From: Paragyromitra xinjiangensis
Lineage: Eukaryota; Ascomycota; Pezizomycetes; Pezizales; Discinaceae
DNA length: 64,000 nucleotides
NCBI GenBank assembly: GCA_038503065.1
Contig: JBCAMK010000021.1
Span: forward strand, 992,001-1,056,000
Direction: 5' to 3'
Shown: positions 1-13,186 of the stretch, in pieces
How the letters are laid out: each line of letters opens with the position of its first letter
How positions within the stretch are numbered: position 1 is the stretch's first letter
Made by a program: the position numbers and the translations under genes
Notes under the pieces: model-generated
Told to the model about the DNA's origin: nothing
Seen by the model: the letters and a program-made list of their open reading frames with translations, nothing else
The model's database searches: none

Positions 1-129
1 TGGAAAGAGATGATTAGGCCGAAGAATCCTTGGGATGATGAGAAACCCCAGGTTGAGCAAAGGGAAAAGGTAGAGGAGGAAGACGATGACGTATGTTGCT
101 TTGAGATCACTCAACCCCCTTTTTGCTAG
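1..129 (+). CDS. 3' end of an unidentified gene cut by the window edge
   Basis: Frame 1 is open from the first base to TAG at 127-129 and encodes 42 residues beginning WKEMIRPKNPWDD, then a charged stretch (VEEEDDD) and ending FEITQPPFC. The strongly biased Glu/Asp/Lys/Pro composition resembles a disordered protein tail. A canonical GTATGT donor begins at position 91, directly after the acidic run, so the exon may really stop at 90 and be spliced to a downstream exon that I could not identify. The product is not recognised; the upstream part lies outside the window. Confidence 0.45.
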   Translation, partial: WKEMIRPKNPWDDEKPQVEQREKVEEEDDDVCCFEITQPPFC

Positions 130-3100
130 TGCATGGGTTGATAGATAGGTGCGTAGTTTACGATGGAGGTTATGTTGAAGACACTTCATATCGACTTAAA
201 ACTCATCGGTTACGATCGTGAGAGGGAATGTTGGAGCTGAAAAATGTCCATATGGGGTATACGATGAAGCATGGAGACAGGGAAGACGTTGGAGACGCTA
301 ATATATTGCAAAGTAACGATTCCCTTAGCTATACCTTGTACGTTTGGGGATATACTAACCTAACTTTGATCAGTGAAGGGATTACTATTTCCCTAGTGGC
401 TAAGAGGAGGATTTACCAGGGGTGCTATCTTAAATTTGATATAATGATAACTAAGGCCTAACCTAAGTAATAGAAATCGCTAGAACACAGGAAAAAGCAA
501 CCCGTTTCTGCCTTCTGATGCCGTGGTGGCACGCTTGGGCCATTTGATATTCTAGATCCCCTTATTCAACACCCGCGAAATAGAGAACCCACTTGGCCCC
601 ACTACAATATGTTTTTCCTTTTTCCCCCAACCATACATGGAGCTCAGGGTCCAAAGATACCGCATGCATCTAAACCGCAGCGTAGAAAAAGCCATCCCAA
701 CAAACAAGAGAAAAACAAAAAAAATCCCAAATACCAGTGAAACATTCGTCAAAACCCAGCAATAACACCTCGCACTTGCCCGAAACAAACCCGATTGCAT
801 AACTATGACCTCATAGAACACCAACTGTTACAAAAACAGATGAAAAAAGACATCAAAATAAGCACTGACCCCCCCTCAGGGGCCTACCCGGCGGGCTGGA
901 AGCTAGTGAGAGGCGTAGGGCTGGGATTAAGGCATGTAACGACAACAGCCGATTCTGAGCCGAATGATTAGGAAGGTCTGGACCGGTCTAGCCCAGCCCA
1001 ATCTAGAGTCTGGACTGGGCTAGACTGCGAAAATACCCAGCAACCAAGAAGTACACAGACCGGTCTAGACTAAAGCTAAATATTAACAGTAGTGAGTGAG
1101 TGATTCTTCATGATGTAAAAAAATTAGTCGTAAAGTAGGCAGAGACATATCATCACAAACAAAGTTTACAGCTCGCATGAGCTTGGGGCACATCTCTAGT
1201 GAAGTTTTTTGAGAACTGACGACTATCCTACTGTCGATTGCGAAACGGGGTAAAAAAAACCAATCTAGGCCTGGTCCAGTTTTAGAGAAAGGGGTTTGTT
1301 ATTCGCTAGTGTAGACGACCCATTGGGCTAAGACACCCCCGGATCAGCGCTCTCAACTATGCGCCGATCGAGCCGGCCTGTTTTGAACTCGGACCAAGCT
1401 GATTTTGAGCCCGATCGGGTTTGATCGGGTTTGATCGGACCTAATTCACATCTGGTCCATTCACTGAGTGACATAGTGATCTCTCCCGGGTTGTTTACCA
1501 AAATTCAACCAACTAAACAAAACTATATAGCTCAACCAACAATTAGGATTATTTGGAATAAGGGGAGGGGAACACAAGAGTAAACTTGTACTCCCAACAA
1601 CATTTTTGTCACAGCTTATTAGCTACCCGCGACAACATCATGAAATCTCTTCGCTCATGTGCAAGCGGGCCGCTACCACGGGTTACCATTAGTTTCCCCA
1701 CCTCGTATTCCGACGTCTTAGCATGTATTTCTATTGTTTTTTTCCTGTAGATCCGGTGAATTATTCACGATGTGACCGATTCAGGACAAGAAAACGAAAT
1801 GAGGGCGTATCGAGAGTGTGACAACACCATGCGAGCTACAGGCACTGCAGTCCCACTTATGCAATGGCTGGATTTGGTGCGGGGTTACGGAGTTCCCCGA
1901 AGATGAATTAAGCCTGGGATGAGGCGGTAAACAGCGGCAGGGTATATATACCGGTAATATGATCTTCTACTAACTATATATATAGCGGGAATATCATATG
2001 TGCGGGGTCACTCAGTTGTATCACCTAAAAAAACTCAGATGGCTTAAGCCTACTTTTTCTATTATTGTAGATCTGGTTCTATAGGTATTTGGGGCTTTTC
2101 GCTGTTTACTTTCCTTCTTTAGCTAGAGTATGTAATAGGTATCCCGGTCTTCTCCCCGGCAATAGCCGGGGAACTGTGGACAGATTTTTACTGATCTGGT
2201 CCTCAATCCTTGCGTCCGCGGAGCTAGATCGTTCCTTCTTTTCTTCTTCTCGTTTCTCTTGCTTGCGCCGCAGGCTCACTTAAAAGTATAGTCAGTCAAA
2301 ACCCCACTCAATTGATCAGATAATGAATCTCGTGGGAAGTCACGATTTTAGTGATCTCTCAGCTGTAACGTGGAGCCACCAACTACGTACTAGCATATAC
2401 CCTTGCAATCATGGATAGATAGACATATAGTAGTGAGAAATCATTACCCTGTCCTAATATATAGAGCGTTAGGTGTCTGAACTTGATGTACAGCCAAGCC
2501 AGTAATATACTAGGATCCATACCCGACCAACCCTATATTCCCCCGAGAAACCCCTTTAGTACCATTCTCAGCTACTTGCTTTCCCCAGGTTATGCATCGT
2601 AGGGATGCCATCACTTTTAGTACAAATGGCGTTTCACCTCTTTCTAAAACACAAATAATTCCTAGATGCGAGATGCGAGGTTTAGATATGCACCGAGAAA
2701 AGCTTGACAATCGAAACAAAGTTATTTGTTGATGTTCATATGAGATCCCGGTTTTCGTTGCCGGTGGACAGGGGTCCGAGATCAAGAGCGCATATAACGC
2801 CACAAAAGTAACGGCACGAAAAACGGGTTGATCGGTGGCAGCAGTTGAGCCTCGCTTATCCGAGATTCCCCCCAATTATTTATGTGTACCGAATCTCTAG
2901 TAGGCATAGCTTAGTAACGGATTACGCGGCAGTGCTAGATGCAGTTACAGAATAACAATTCCACGATCAGAAGGAAACGTGTTGATGCTTTCGTAGCTTT
3001 TGAGAATTGGTTTCGGCTTAAGGGGGGAATTCAGTGATCGCCCAGCTAGGATAACCTCTGTAAAATCTTTAAAAAAAGTCCAATGAACGGACCCTCATAA

Positions 3101-6100
3101 CCAGAGCTCATCCTGAGAATTTAGTTGTCTCAGATGTGATGGACTAGAGTAGCAGCGGGGTAACGTTTGATCAGACCTTTGCCCTCTGTACGGTGAGAAC
3201 GCTTTTCCCACTTTAGTCCCATCCTTTTCTTTTTTCCACAACTGTGGCATTCTGGCGCCGAAAGCCATTCCCCCATCTCCCGCGTGTGGCATTCTGAAAT
3301 CCCACCAATCTCAGCAACCTCAACATGGCAGTTAAAAGCGGCGTCAACAAGGCAAACAGGCGAGAACCTGTCCTTAAGCAGCTCCCGTACATCCCGAACC
3401 GGTTCGCCTTCCCCTGGTTTCTCCGTTAAGAACTGCTATAATGTGGGGGGTTGGCCCTAAGCTATTTCGGGGACCTTGCAGACGAGTTTACAAAACGTCC
3501 ACTCTCATGCGGGACACTACCGTGACTATCGTCGATCATACGGTACCGTGAAATGTGAGGTACGTAAACCACATAAAATATAACAACTTTTTTTTTTCCT
3601 TGTATCCCCGAGGATTGTCACGTATGTATACCCCTAAACGGCTATCGCGGAAATTATTATGTTAGCGCTATAATCCTAAAGAACCACATGGATTTTGATT
3701 ACCAGCTTTAGAAAAATATCGTACGGCAGAGGTAGAAAATTTTTCATGTTACTAATCAGAGTACGTCCAGGATAGAGAAGCGGAATACTCGAGGGTTCTG
3801 AGGATCTGGAAACCTAGAACCCCGAATTCGCAGTCTGGACCCTGCAAAAAGCAACCTTTATAGTCGAGAGATATTATACTGTGATCTACTGCCAGGGCTT
3901 GCTGTGGTCCTTGGTTTCGCTTGCAGGTGATAGTGCCGAATACATTTCCTAGTAGCTGATCGAAATGTCGTACAAAAGCATGTGCTTCAGCATCGGAATC
4001 AGATCCGGAGGGATGGCCGGATCTTGTTGTGATTCTTCAGAGTTGGCGTTTCGTGGATTTCCAGTTGAAATAAGGATAGAGAGAGAAATGTGAGGGTTAG
4101 CAACAACACCGGATGCAGGCGACGAGTGATTCAAGTATTATTTGACTGGTTTCGGGTAAGCGTCTATCGACGTTGGATGTGATATCGATGCTAGCGCGGT
4201 ACTTAAAGCAGGTACGAAAAAGCAAACACGCTGTTTAGCTCCCGTTGGTTCTCCAAACCCTAAATTTCGGAGTCTGAGACAGCTGTACGTATCCTGTATG
4301 CGCATCCTGTACCCCCCCTTTGGTTTGATTTGACGAGAACCTTGGCCTGCACTGGCAGTTCAAGACACAATTACCTAGGATTCTGGGCGATGAACCCAGA
4401 CGAATTGCGTTAGAAACCGAACTTCCACTGTCGTCATGTCAGGGCAGGTAGTGGTGATCTTTCCCATATGCGATTAATACGAAGAGCGCCGCACAGCGAA
4501 CACCTGTACTGTCATTTCACAGGAAAAAAAACCAAACAAAAGGCTGGAGGTTAACATGACTGAAAATATTCACATGCTCTAGAGACAAACATAGATCTGC
4601 CGTCGGCAGCTGATAGTCATCGGGTATCACTCGGGGCGTTCACGATCTTAGCTCTGCGGCGTTTCATAACCAACCGGATATATGCTCACGGCGTAAGCGA
4701 TTGGACGTCTAAATAAAAAACTTCAAAAAAAAAAGCGGTTGGACATCGAATGAAAGCTGCGTCAAGAATCATTAATGTCGCGTCATGTCTCAACGATGAA
4801 TGTACCTATCTAACAGTCACACAGACCCCACCAAAAGAAAAGAAAGAAAAAAAAACGACAGGCTGCACTTGACAGAGTCACGGGAGCCCTTCTCGCTTCA
4901 ACGGAGTTATGTTGCGTTTCGCCGTAAACGTAGATCCGTTATCTGTGCCGAAGTGGCCTTCTTTTATTTACACTGCATGGCTCTATCCGGGGAAATTTAG
5001 ATAGTCGAGTGGTACAGGGTGGTCTCCCGTGCTCTGATGCAGATCATAAAACGACAGAACTGTAGCCGCATGTCCATTACAGAGAATTAGTACGTACAGA
5101 CTTCACTCGAGCTCGTGCCACGGACTGCTCATGACCACTCGGCTAGGGTTTCGGAGTGAAGTGTGGCCCAAGAGCTCCTGCCGAGTGTAGAAAACTATTC
5201 ATCACGTTGTATATCAGGGGGAAGTGTTCTCCGTGATATAGACGCCGACCACCAAAAGACTTCCCAGGTTACTGTAACTGTATAATTGGATGAATCTGTA
5301 TCTTAGGTAGCCCAGTAATGCAGCACGAGATCTCCAGGGACACGACATCCACGATAGGTCACTCACCAGCCCTGAAAATCATGTCACACCAAAGAGAGGA
5401 ACTATTCCCTCGTCCCCGAGGATTCTAAGTGACGAGTTTTTTTTGCCGTCTGCATTATGAAAAAAAAGGGGGTGAAATATCAAACAACTTGAGGCGAGAA
5501 CTGCACCATAGATTTTAATCAACGTCTTCTCTGAAAGTTTTTCTAGAATTTCTTTTTCGATGATCTGACATACAGACTAGTTGACCGGGAAGAAAAGAAG
5601 TTAGGATGCGATGCAGTTCACAACTCCCGGGGGTGGCAGTGCAGCCAATCATGTGCTCGACGAACATCCGATTGCCGAATTTTTCTGGATATATGATTCT
5701 CACTTAAGAGCTTTCGAAGACCAAGGTAGGCGTAACTGCCAATATATGTAACACGCTCACACTTATGTCGTGTTCCTTGAGTTCTAACGTTCCGAAGCAC
5801 GTGTTGATCAAACAAGCCCGGTAAGGTGCGTATGTACGCAGTTAAGAGTACTTCCCTAGTACACACCCTGTACTACAACCTTAGTAGCCAGCTGAAGACT
5901 CATCATACCTCGTGATGACTATCTTCTAATTTTTGAAGCTCTCGTAGAATCTAATCTACTTTCTCCTCCCAGGTGAGGAAAATATGGTTAGGCACATACC
6001 TACCACTTAGCTGTTAAGTTTATCCCTGATAGTCCGCCCATACGGTATCTGCAACTATCAGCCGAATTGAATGACTTGCATGAAGTCGATTTGAGAATTC

Positions 6101-8234
6101 TGCAAATGCAAGAAACTGCAGGGCTGCACCCACCAAGTAAGTACATGGTAACCGAGAAGTGGCGCTCTCTATGGCTTTCTGTAGAAGACCGATGGCCGGC
6201 GTTTGTGCAAAAAAAAAAGTTGTTTATGTACAGACCTACATACAGGAGGAAATCAAGGTACATGTGTACTTTGTTGTACACAAGTCAGGGAGTGCTGGTG
6301 TGCTGCGTTGTAAGCAACCGGGCGAACAAACAGGAAATCATTGGCCATGGTTGGTTTGTATTTTTGACGGCGGGAGAGAGATTCTTCCATGTTCGCTAAC
6401 GTAAAACGGTGATTTGTTTCCAACGTACGTACGTGCTTGCAAGGAAGCTATGGGTTGTTTCTCGAAAGCGCCAATTCTACCGGTAGGATCAGCTCTTTAA
6501 GTCAAGTAAGGCAGTACAGTAGATGCGCAGAGTTGTGGAGGAATGCGATTGTGCGAAACATTAAGCTGGTGGCAGGGTTGGTGGAACAAGAGGGTATCGC
6601 ATCCACATTGCTGCTTTAATTCGGTTTCCCCGCTCCCCGCCAAAATCCTACTGAACAATCCGTGTTTTTTTCGCCAGGGCTGAAAAAATTTAGGGGCTTA
6701 TTTCAGATCGCGTTCAACTCCAACTCTCGGCAGCGATCGATGTGGTTCTTTTTTTTTTTCTTCCCGTGCGCAGTGGCCACTGATGGACCTCGTGCACGAG
6801 ACTTCTCACTAACCCGTTGGTGATTTGCGGTGGAATTGCCTTCCCTGGAAAAAGCCCACGATACATACAATCTGCGGCGTCTAATTTCACGCCTTGCTCA
6901 GTTGATTGCCTAGAAGATAACCGCAAGAAAGCCCAGTACTAGAGGTAAATTTAAAATGGATAAGATCGACCCATAAGAGAGAAAAGTTGTCCACCGTATT
7001 CTATGTGGGAGTCTAGATTAGGGGTGGAACCTTGCGAAGATACAGCTCTAGGTGCATATTCTTCCCCCAACCACATCTCTTAGTTGGGCTTCGACGTGTT
7101 TACACCAGTACCTATGTGTCGAGGAAAAACTCTGCTTTTTCCTTCTTTCGTTGCTGCCATGCGCGTATGCTATCCCTACTTTGTTGAGATAGCCGAATCC
7201 GCAACGCCGTTGGCTGGCGCTTCTAGAGCGAAGCTGTAATTATGGCTTGATCGTTGGTTAACCTTGGGGGAGAGGGGGGGTGTAAGAGATCCAGGCCCCC
7301 ACACAGTATTCTGGTCTAGAGTAGGCACGTAAGTGATGCAAAGACAGACAACCGAATGATCTTCGTTGGCAGACGAGGGCTATGTTTCACGGGTGACATT
7401 AGCACAGAAGCCTAAGATATGTCCATCCAGACTACCTACCTATACGGCATCCAGTCGATTATTGGTGTGGTTCAGGGTGTATTGTATGCGTGGATGAGGT
7501 TGGGGGGGTGCCCGAACAAGCTGTGTACGTACATACCGTCCTATGTTGTTGCTTCGGCTTGTAGTCGCTTCACTGCCCTTTCAACTCCTCCACAGGCACG
7601 CATCGGCCGGTCACTCGCATCTATAAAACGCAGCTTATTGAAAAACGACTTCCTTGAAACAGAAACGAATAATTATTATTGGCGGGCCGGTTCCGCGGGC
7701 TCGGGATCAAAAAGAACAGTATAAAAGTTGAGCGGGATCCCCCAAACTCCCGCTGAAATACTCAAATTTGATATACATCTTTTTCCTAGATAGCAAAGCG
7801 CCTCCGAGAACCTTTCTGTTCGCAGCAAAATTTCGCCTCCCCTTACTAGTCGATGAGCCTCGACCTATCAAACACGCAAATCCACTCGCCGCCCACTTTG
7901 CACTCCACTTTTGGCTGCATACTAGTCTGCTAGCACCAAGCATCTGTGCTCCCGGGCGATCTAGCATCCTTGCTGCTGCTTCCCCTGACTACACGGGTGG
8001 TCTGGCCTGCTCAACCTCGAGATCTATAAAGTCGCTGTTGCGCCTCCAGGTTCAAGTCTTCAATTGCCGTCTCAACTCTCGAACAATCGATAGGACACCA
8101 CAGACAGACAGACAGAAACACTGTTATTGCTTTTGCATATTACGTCACACGTCCAGCGGTCCAGATCTATACTCCACCGACCCCCTTCTACTTTCAAGCC
8201 CTTCCTTGCAAAAAAAATACCCCCCTCGTTCACA
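130..8234. other. gene-poor region, no supported gene
   Basis: Open frames here are short (mostly 60-120 codons) and overlap on both strands. None shows a recognisable motif or a credible set of splice-linked exons. The region holds homopolymer runs, a fold-back cluster around 976-1070 built on GTCTAGCCCAG and its complement, a short tandem GATCGGGTTT near 1420-1440, and CCCCGGC/GCCGGGG facing each other near 2154-2171. No transposase or reverse-transcriptase frame is visible. The 214-codon frame beginning at 7768 covers the presumed promoter of the small gene at 8235 and is judged chance. Confidence 0.5.
8025..8030 (+). promoter_or_regulatory. candidate TATA box for the small Cys-rich gene
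   Basis: TATAAA lies about 205 bp upstream of the ATG at 8235 and is followed by pyrimidine-rich DNA, a common arrangement for fungal promoters with a leader of roughly 150 nt. A second TATAAAAG occurs farther up at 7720-7727. The assignment is positional only. Confidence 0.35.
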
Positions 8235-8408
8235 ATGTGCACACGATTTACACACATCTATACATGTGGTCACTACACCACATCGACGGTCACGTGCGCA
8301 AACTCAAGGACTGCGAACGGGAAATGCTCAGTGTATAAAGAGAAAGAGGTCGATCACGATTTTGAATGCGACGATTGCGAGGAGGAAGAGGCTGCGAAAG
8401 CATCATAG
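8235..8408 (+). CDS. small cysteine-rich protein, 57 residues
   Basis: An intronless frame starts MCTRFTHIYTCGH and ends with an acidic tail (CDDCEEEEAAKAS). Six cysteines sit at residues 2, 11, 21, 31, 45 and 48, giving evenly spaced gaps of 9, 10, 10, 14 and 3. The last pair forms a C-x2-C knuckle, and His7, His13 and His41 could add metal ligands. No signal peptide is visible, so a cytosolic or nuclear zinc-binding role is more likely than a secreted effector. Ascomycete genomes carry many short proteins with a similar early Cys/CGH pattern and a Lys-rich middle followed by a Cys pair; I recognise the style, not a named family. The upstream TATA and CT-rich leader support it being a gene. 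The function is unknown. Confidence 0.6.
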   Translation: MCTRFTHIYTCGHYTTSTVTCANSRTANGKCSVYKEKEVDHDFECDDCEEEEAAKAS

Positions 8409-11400
8409 ATAAAATATATTAGATATATAATGTAACTGCGCCTGGTGTTTGGGTAAGTTTGAGATTCATCTTCTCGTCGTAGCGAAGCTAATGAATTACC
8501 TTGCTTCAGAAACGAACTTTTTGTGTCTGTGATGGGATCCAATCTGCTGCTGTCATCGATTCGGAGACATGGGTTTCGTCGATCGTCACTACGGGAAATC
8601 ACTTAATACGAAAATTCGCTGGACATCTTGAAATTATTATCCTATTTCCCTTTTTTTTTTTAATCATCTGTCTATACCGGTGTTCTGTTGGGGGGGTATT
8701 AAACGTGTACCTTGTTTCTTGTGAATTATTGGTCTAGGGATGGGTAACGGGAAATTGGTCTCTGCATTTCGGGGGTTTCTATTTCTTTCCTTTTTTTCTT
8801 TGAGCGTGGAGTCTACAAAGTTTCATATGCATTACATCTATAAATCACGAACTGGGTTGGAGTCTGATCGCTGTCTACAAGATTTGAGTTTTTTTTTTTC
8901 TTCCGTAAGTGGAGAAAGGAAACGATCGGAGACCAGTAATCGCCATTTTTGTTATCAGAATTACCGCAGCGTACCTTTTTTTTTCCCCTTCCACTCCGGC
9001 AACAAGGAGCCCCCTAGCTCATTGCGTGACAGCGGAAAAAAGGAAAAACGATGAACTTGCGATGTCTTCAAATTTGACTCTCAAGAATCAGCGTATCCAT
9101 GTCTCTCCACGTGCGCACAGATTTAGCTGCAGATCTCTCAACGGTCTAACTCTGGATGGGGGCCAAGTGGCGGAGGAAAACGAGAGCAAAACAATGACCG
9201 ACGTGGCAGCAAATGCTGGGGAATTTACCCCAGTCTTGGTGGGGGGCTGAAACATAAACATGGTGATCATTGTGAAATCTCAGTCAATCTGCCAACGACA
9301 TACCCCCAGCCATTTTGCCTTGTGGTGATGTTTGCCTTTATGCGCCTACAAGGTGACGGAGAAATTGAATTTCGACCCATATTCGGACATTTGGGATGGC
9401 ATTCACGGGTATGTCTCGGCGATCGAAGCTGTTCTTGTAGAGTGTACACCTTCGAGCACTGGCTAACGTGTAGATCAAGTACTCGGAGGGCTCAGAACGA
9501 AGTAATTCTCATGATGCTCGTTGCAGCACTCGCTCTGGCTGCCGGCGAACCAAGTTGGGCATTGTTTGTGTTCACCCTGTACACAGCAAACGAAGTTTCT
9601 CATGCGAATCAAAGGATGGGAATCCGGATGGCTGACCTCTCGGACGCAGCGCTGCTGTCGTTCGAAAGAAAGCCGAGCTGCATGCATGACTGTGAAATCA
9701 GCTGATGATAACGATAGCGAGTAAGCGGTGGTTGATGCTTCCGATCACCCCGCCCAACCCGTTTTGATCCTCGATTGTATCTAGTCTCCATGCGGACGAG
9801 GACACATGCGGTGTATGGCATGTTCCATGAATCGGTCCTACTACGTGCGGGAGAAACACCGGGCGTGCCTAAATCGCGCCTATCGAGGCTGGCGGGAGCG
9901 TCTGGGGCGTCTGTGGAGTCTGGTTGGAACTGCAAGTCCGCGGTTACATCGATCTGAGCCATTCACCCGCGCACAGTACGCATCTTTTTTGCCAACTGTC
10001 ACCCCCCCACACCCCTCTCCCAAAGCGCCCTTCCGCTACTCGCGGATGCCTGTTTGCGAATAATTGCAGCATATTTTCAGCTCCCACCCCCCCCAGTGTG
10101 ACTCAATGTTGGCAATCTCCCTTTCTCGATGGTCTACCTTGTTGAGCTTTCAATAAGGACCACAGCATTCTATGGGATAATTACTTCCTTGAAGTACCTC
10201 ATCCAGGGATAGGCACCCGCGGCCAATACACGAACCAAATTCAAAAAACCGCCATCAAAATACATCGTTTATATCACGGTCCGAGTTCATATATGACGAT
10301 AAAAGATGCAGGGAAGAGCGGGGTAACCGGAGCCGCAATCAAGATCCGGTCAGAACTTCCGGGGGATCAATTTCAAGTCAGATCTGCTTGGCTGGGAATG
10401 AGGCAATTTAGGTCCAGTTTATTGAAATAGACTCTCACTAACGACACGGGAAAATTTCGGACGGAAAATTTCGAGAAAAGAAAAAAAAGACAGCCAAATT
10501 GACAAGGACCGGGACGGTCCAAGTTATTAATTGCTACAAACAACAGCAGTGTCGTGATCGGAGATTTGGGGTAATGGGGTTAATGGAGCCGGGGCCAAAC
10601 ACAGTAACACTGAAGAAGGTTGTGGAGAATAAGCGAAGAGGCTCATTGAGATGCAGATCATCGAGACTGCACCCGCTTACTTCCTGCGGCATGTGATGAG
10701 GTGGCACCCGTCACGTATACATACATACGAGCACTCGATTCTCTGTGCACTCCTGAATGAGCAGAGTCCAAGCAGGTACCGCTTGATGCCCGCTCGGATT
10801 TCACGCACCCATTGAGCAGTATCAATCTACAACAAAGGTCTTTTTTCTCTCGTCTCTGTCTTGGGATCAGTATTGCGCTCACACGGAAAATGGTCTTGTG
10901 AGCGAAACAAAAACCAATTCAGTGAATTGGATCGCAGCCAACACGATGTCGACGGTAGTTTCCATTCCCGACAGGACGGAAACCAGTCTCATCGCTGGAC
11001 TTTAAATCAACAAGGGCGCGTCAATTATCGCAAAAATCGAGGCCCTTGGTCTTCTAAGCCGTTCCTGCACATACTAATTTACCTTGCTCTCTCCTGCAGC
11101 ATCGGTGAGGCCTCGCCGACGTCGTGGCCGTGCATTAAGTCCGATTGCCTTATTGGATTGATACCCAGCCACAGTTCTTGAAGAAAACCGTTACACCTTG
11201 GCCAACGGGTATGAGTAAACTACACTCCCCTGCACCTCAGGAGTTATGAATTGTAAACCAAATCTTTATTCTAGAATTTTCGGCGTGGCCAGTCGATTAG
11301 CGAGATCTGGGGTATCTGGGGAATATGTATTTCACTTTGCACGACACAAATATATGTAGGACAGCTGGGATGACAACAAAGTTCGTCATATTAATCTAAC

Positions 11401-13186
11401 ATGCATGCAATGCAAACTCCCTTTACGCGTCATCCCTCCACCATATCGTTTCAACGAGAGGACAGACCTTTGCAGGTCGCCAGAAAAAGTGTGTACCTAC
11501 ATATCTTGTTTTGTCAAACCTCAGCCTTACCGGTAGATGAAATATGCCGAGATGGGCATTTCTTTTTTACTTGCCTGCAGATATGCATATATGTACTGTA
11601 GCATGCCTAGTCAGCAAGGCGACCGGTGTACGGAAGCTGATATATGCCTATGAATGCTACATACAGTTGAATTCATGGAATATCGTTGTCGCATTCCTTA
11701 TTGAACCGGGATAATCGCTTCAGAAGTCGAGTGGATTACCTACTAGTTATGTCTCCGAAGCCACGATTCGTCTGAGAAATGCTTTAGACTGTCGATACAT
11801 TGCGGTATTTTTTATGTGTTGCCATATATACAGCTGGATTATATGGGATCCCCGTTGCTCTGGTTGGAACCACCTGCCCTTACTGGATAGAACTTATCTA
11901 TGGTAAGTAGTGATGGTAGGACGGCGATGATACTTTATACTCGGGCTGAAACAACTTGTTAGAAATGACCTCAATATGCTCCCGTTCAAAATAGAAGCCC
12001 CCACCCTTGGTTTCACGTAGGTATAGAGTGCGTAATATGTCAAGCAATGGTCTCTTATTCGCATCCTTGTGTTGATCCGGCCCGTGCCGCTATTCTGAGC
12101 CTCTCACGCACACTATGGTTATATTTCCGTTTCCAAGCTAGCAATATACCGGAGATGGCGGAGAATTACCTGCTTTGTTGATAATAATGCTGGTAAAAAT
12201 TATATGTAGTGATGAGCATGGGGATCCGCGATGGCAAGAGATTTTCATGAGGAGTGATCATGCGATCTACTTTACGGCTTGAGTTGGCTGCTAAGATATT
12301 TTGAGGTCGTTTTGATGGCTATTCAGTTACATAATTTCCGGTTCGCGAGAAGTAGCGTGTGTCTGGTTGGATGTAGCAACGCCTCTGATTTGCTGTGTAT
12401 GGATATCCCTTCATATCCCTTATAAAATATGAACCGTGTATGTCACACGTGGGGCCATTTCAGCCCACTTACTAAATTCAAGTGAGTAAAGCCATATTGA
12501 TTGGTTGTGTTTTGTCAGCGCCGTTGATCAAACCCACGGTTCTGATATCGAATGGCTGCCGCTAGTACGTCAACTTCAAGGATGGATGGAGGTACCGAAC
12601 TAGGCATTAGATGATAACGGGCCTGTTTTTATTTTTCCGGCCTAGAACATCGGTATAACGGAGAGACATCGGACAGAATGCATGCACGCAATTTTGGCGA
12701 ATCGGAGAGAATTATTGTAAAGCAGGGGTAAAAAGGTGTATCCAAGTATTGGGGGCATTTGAGATTTTCGTGACTAGCAAGAAATTGATACTATTCTAAT
12801 CTCTGATAGTATTCGTTATAGCACGGCTCAACCCACCAGAGCCCCTCCAAGACGAACAGGCGTTCAAGGAAGTGACTTGGATTAGCCTTGGGCGGACTTA
12901 GCGTCTTGGAAGAACCCTTAAGACGCCCAGAGAGCCTAGACCTTTTTACCCCCGCGACAACTTAGACTATTGGTTGGTTAACACGTCAGACGGATCAATA
13001 GTCACCGAAGTATTATCCGAAGGCTCAATCACCATTCAATCGTCGATGTTATTGTATTGGACTTTACTTCAGTTTACCCGGGCCAAGCGGAGAAAAGAAA
13101 AGAGAGGCCGGCAACTTGCGTACATTGCATATGTTCTCCTAGAACCTGTATCCTAGAGATGCGGCCAAGACCTACCGCCACCTGAT
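8409..13186. other. gene-poor region, no supported gene
   Basis: This span contains only short, mutually overlapping frames without domain signatures, several homopolymer runs (for example the T run near 8650 and A runs near 10475), and AT-rich stretches from about 11200 to 12800. I see no RNA gene, transposon frame or long repeat. The minus-strand LysRS gene ends at its right edge. Confidence 0.5.

Noticed and set aside
7768..8412. 214-codon plus-strand open frame
   Set aside because: It overlaps the presumed promoter, TATA box and the small Cys-rich gene in another frame, and its translation has no domain or conserved-looking pattern.
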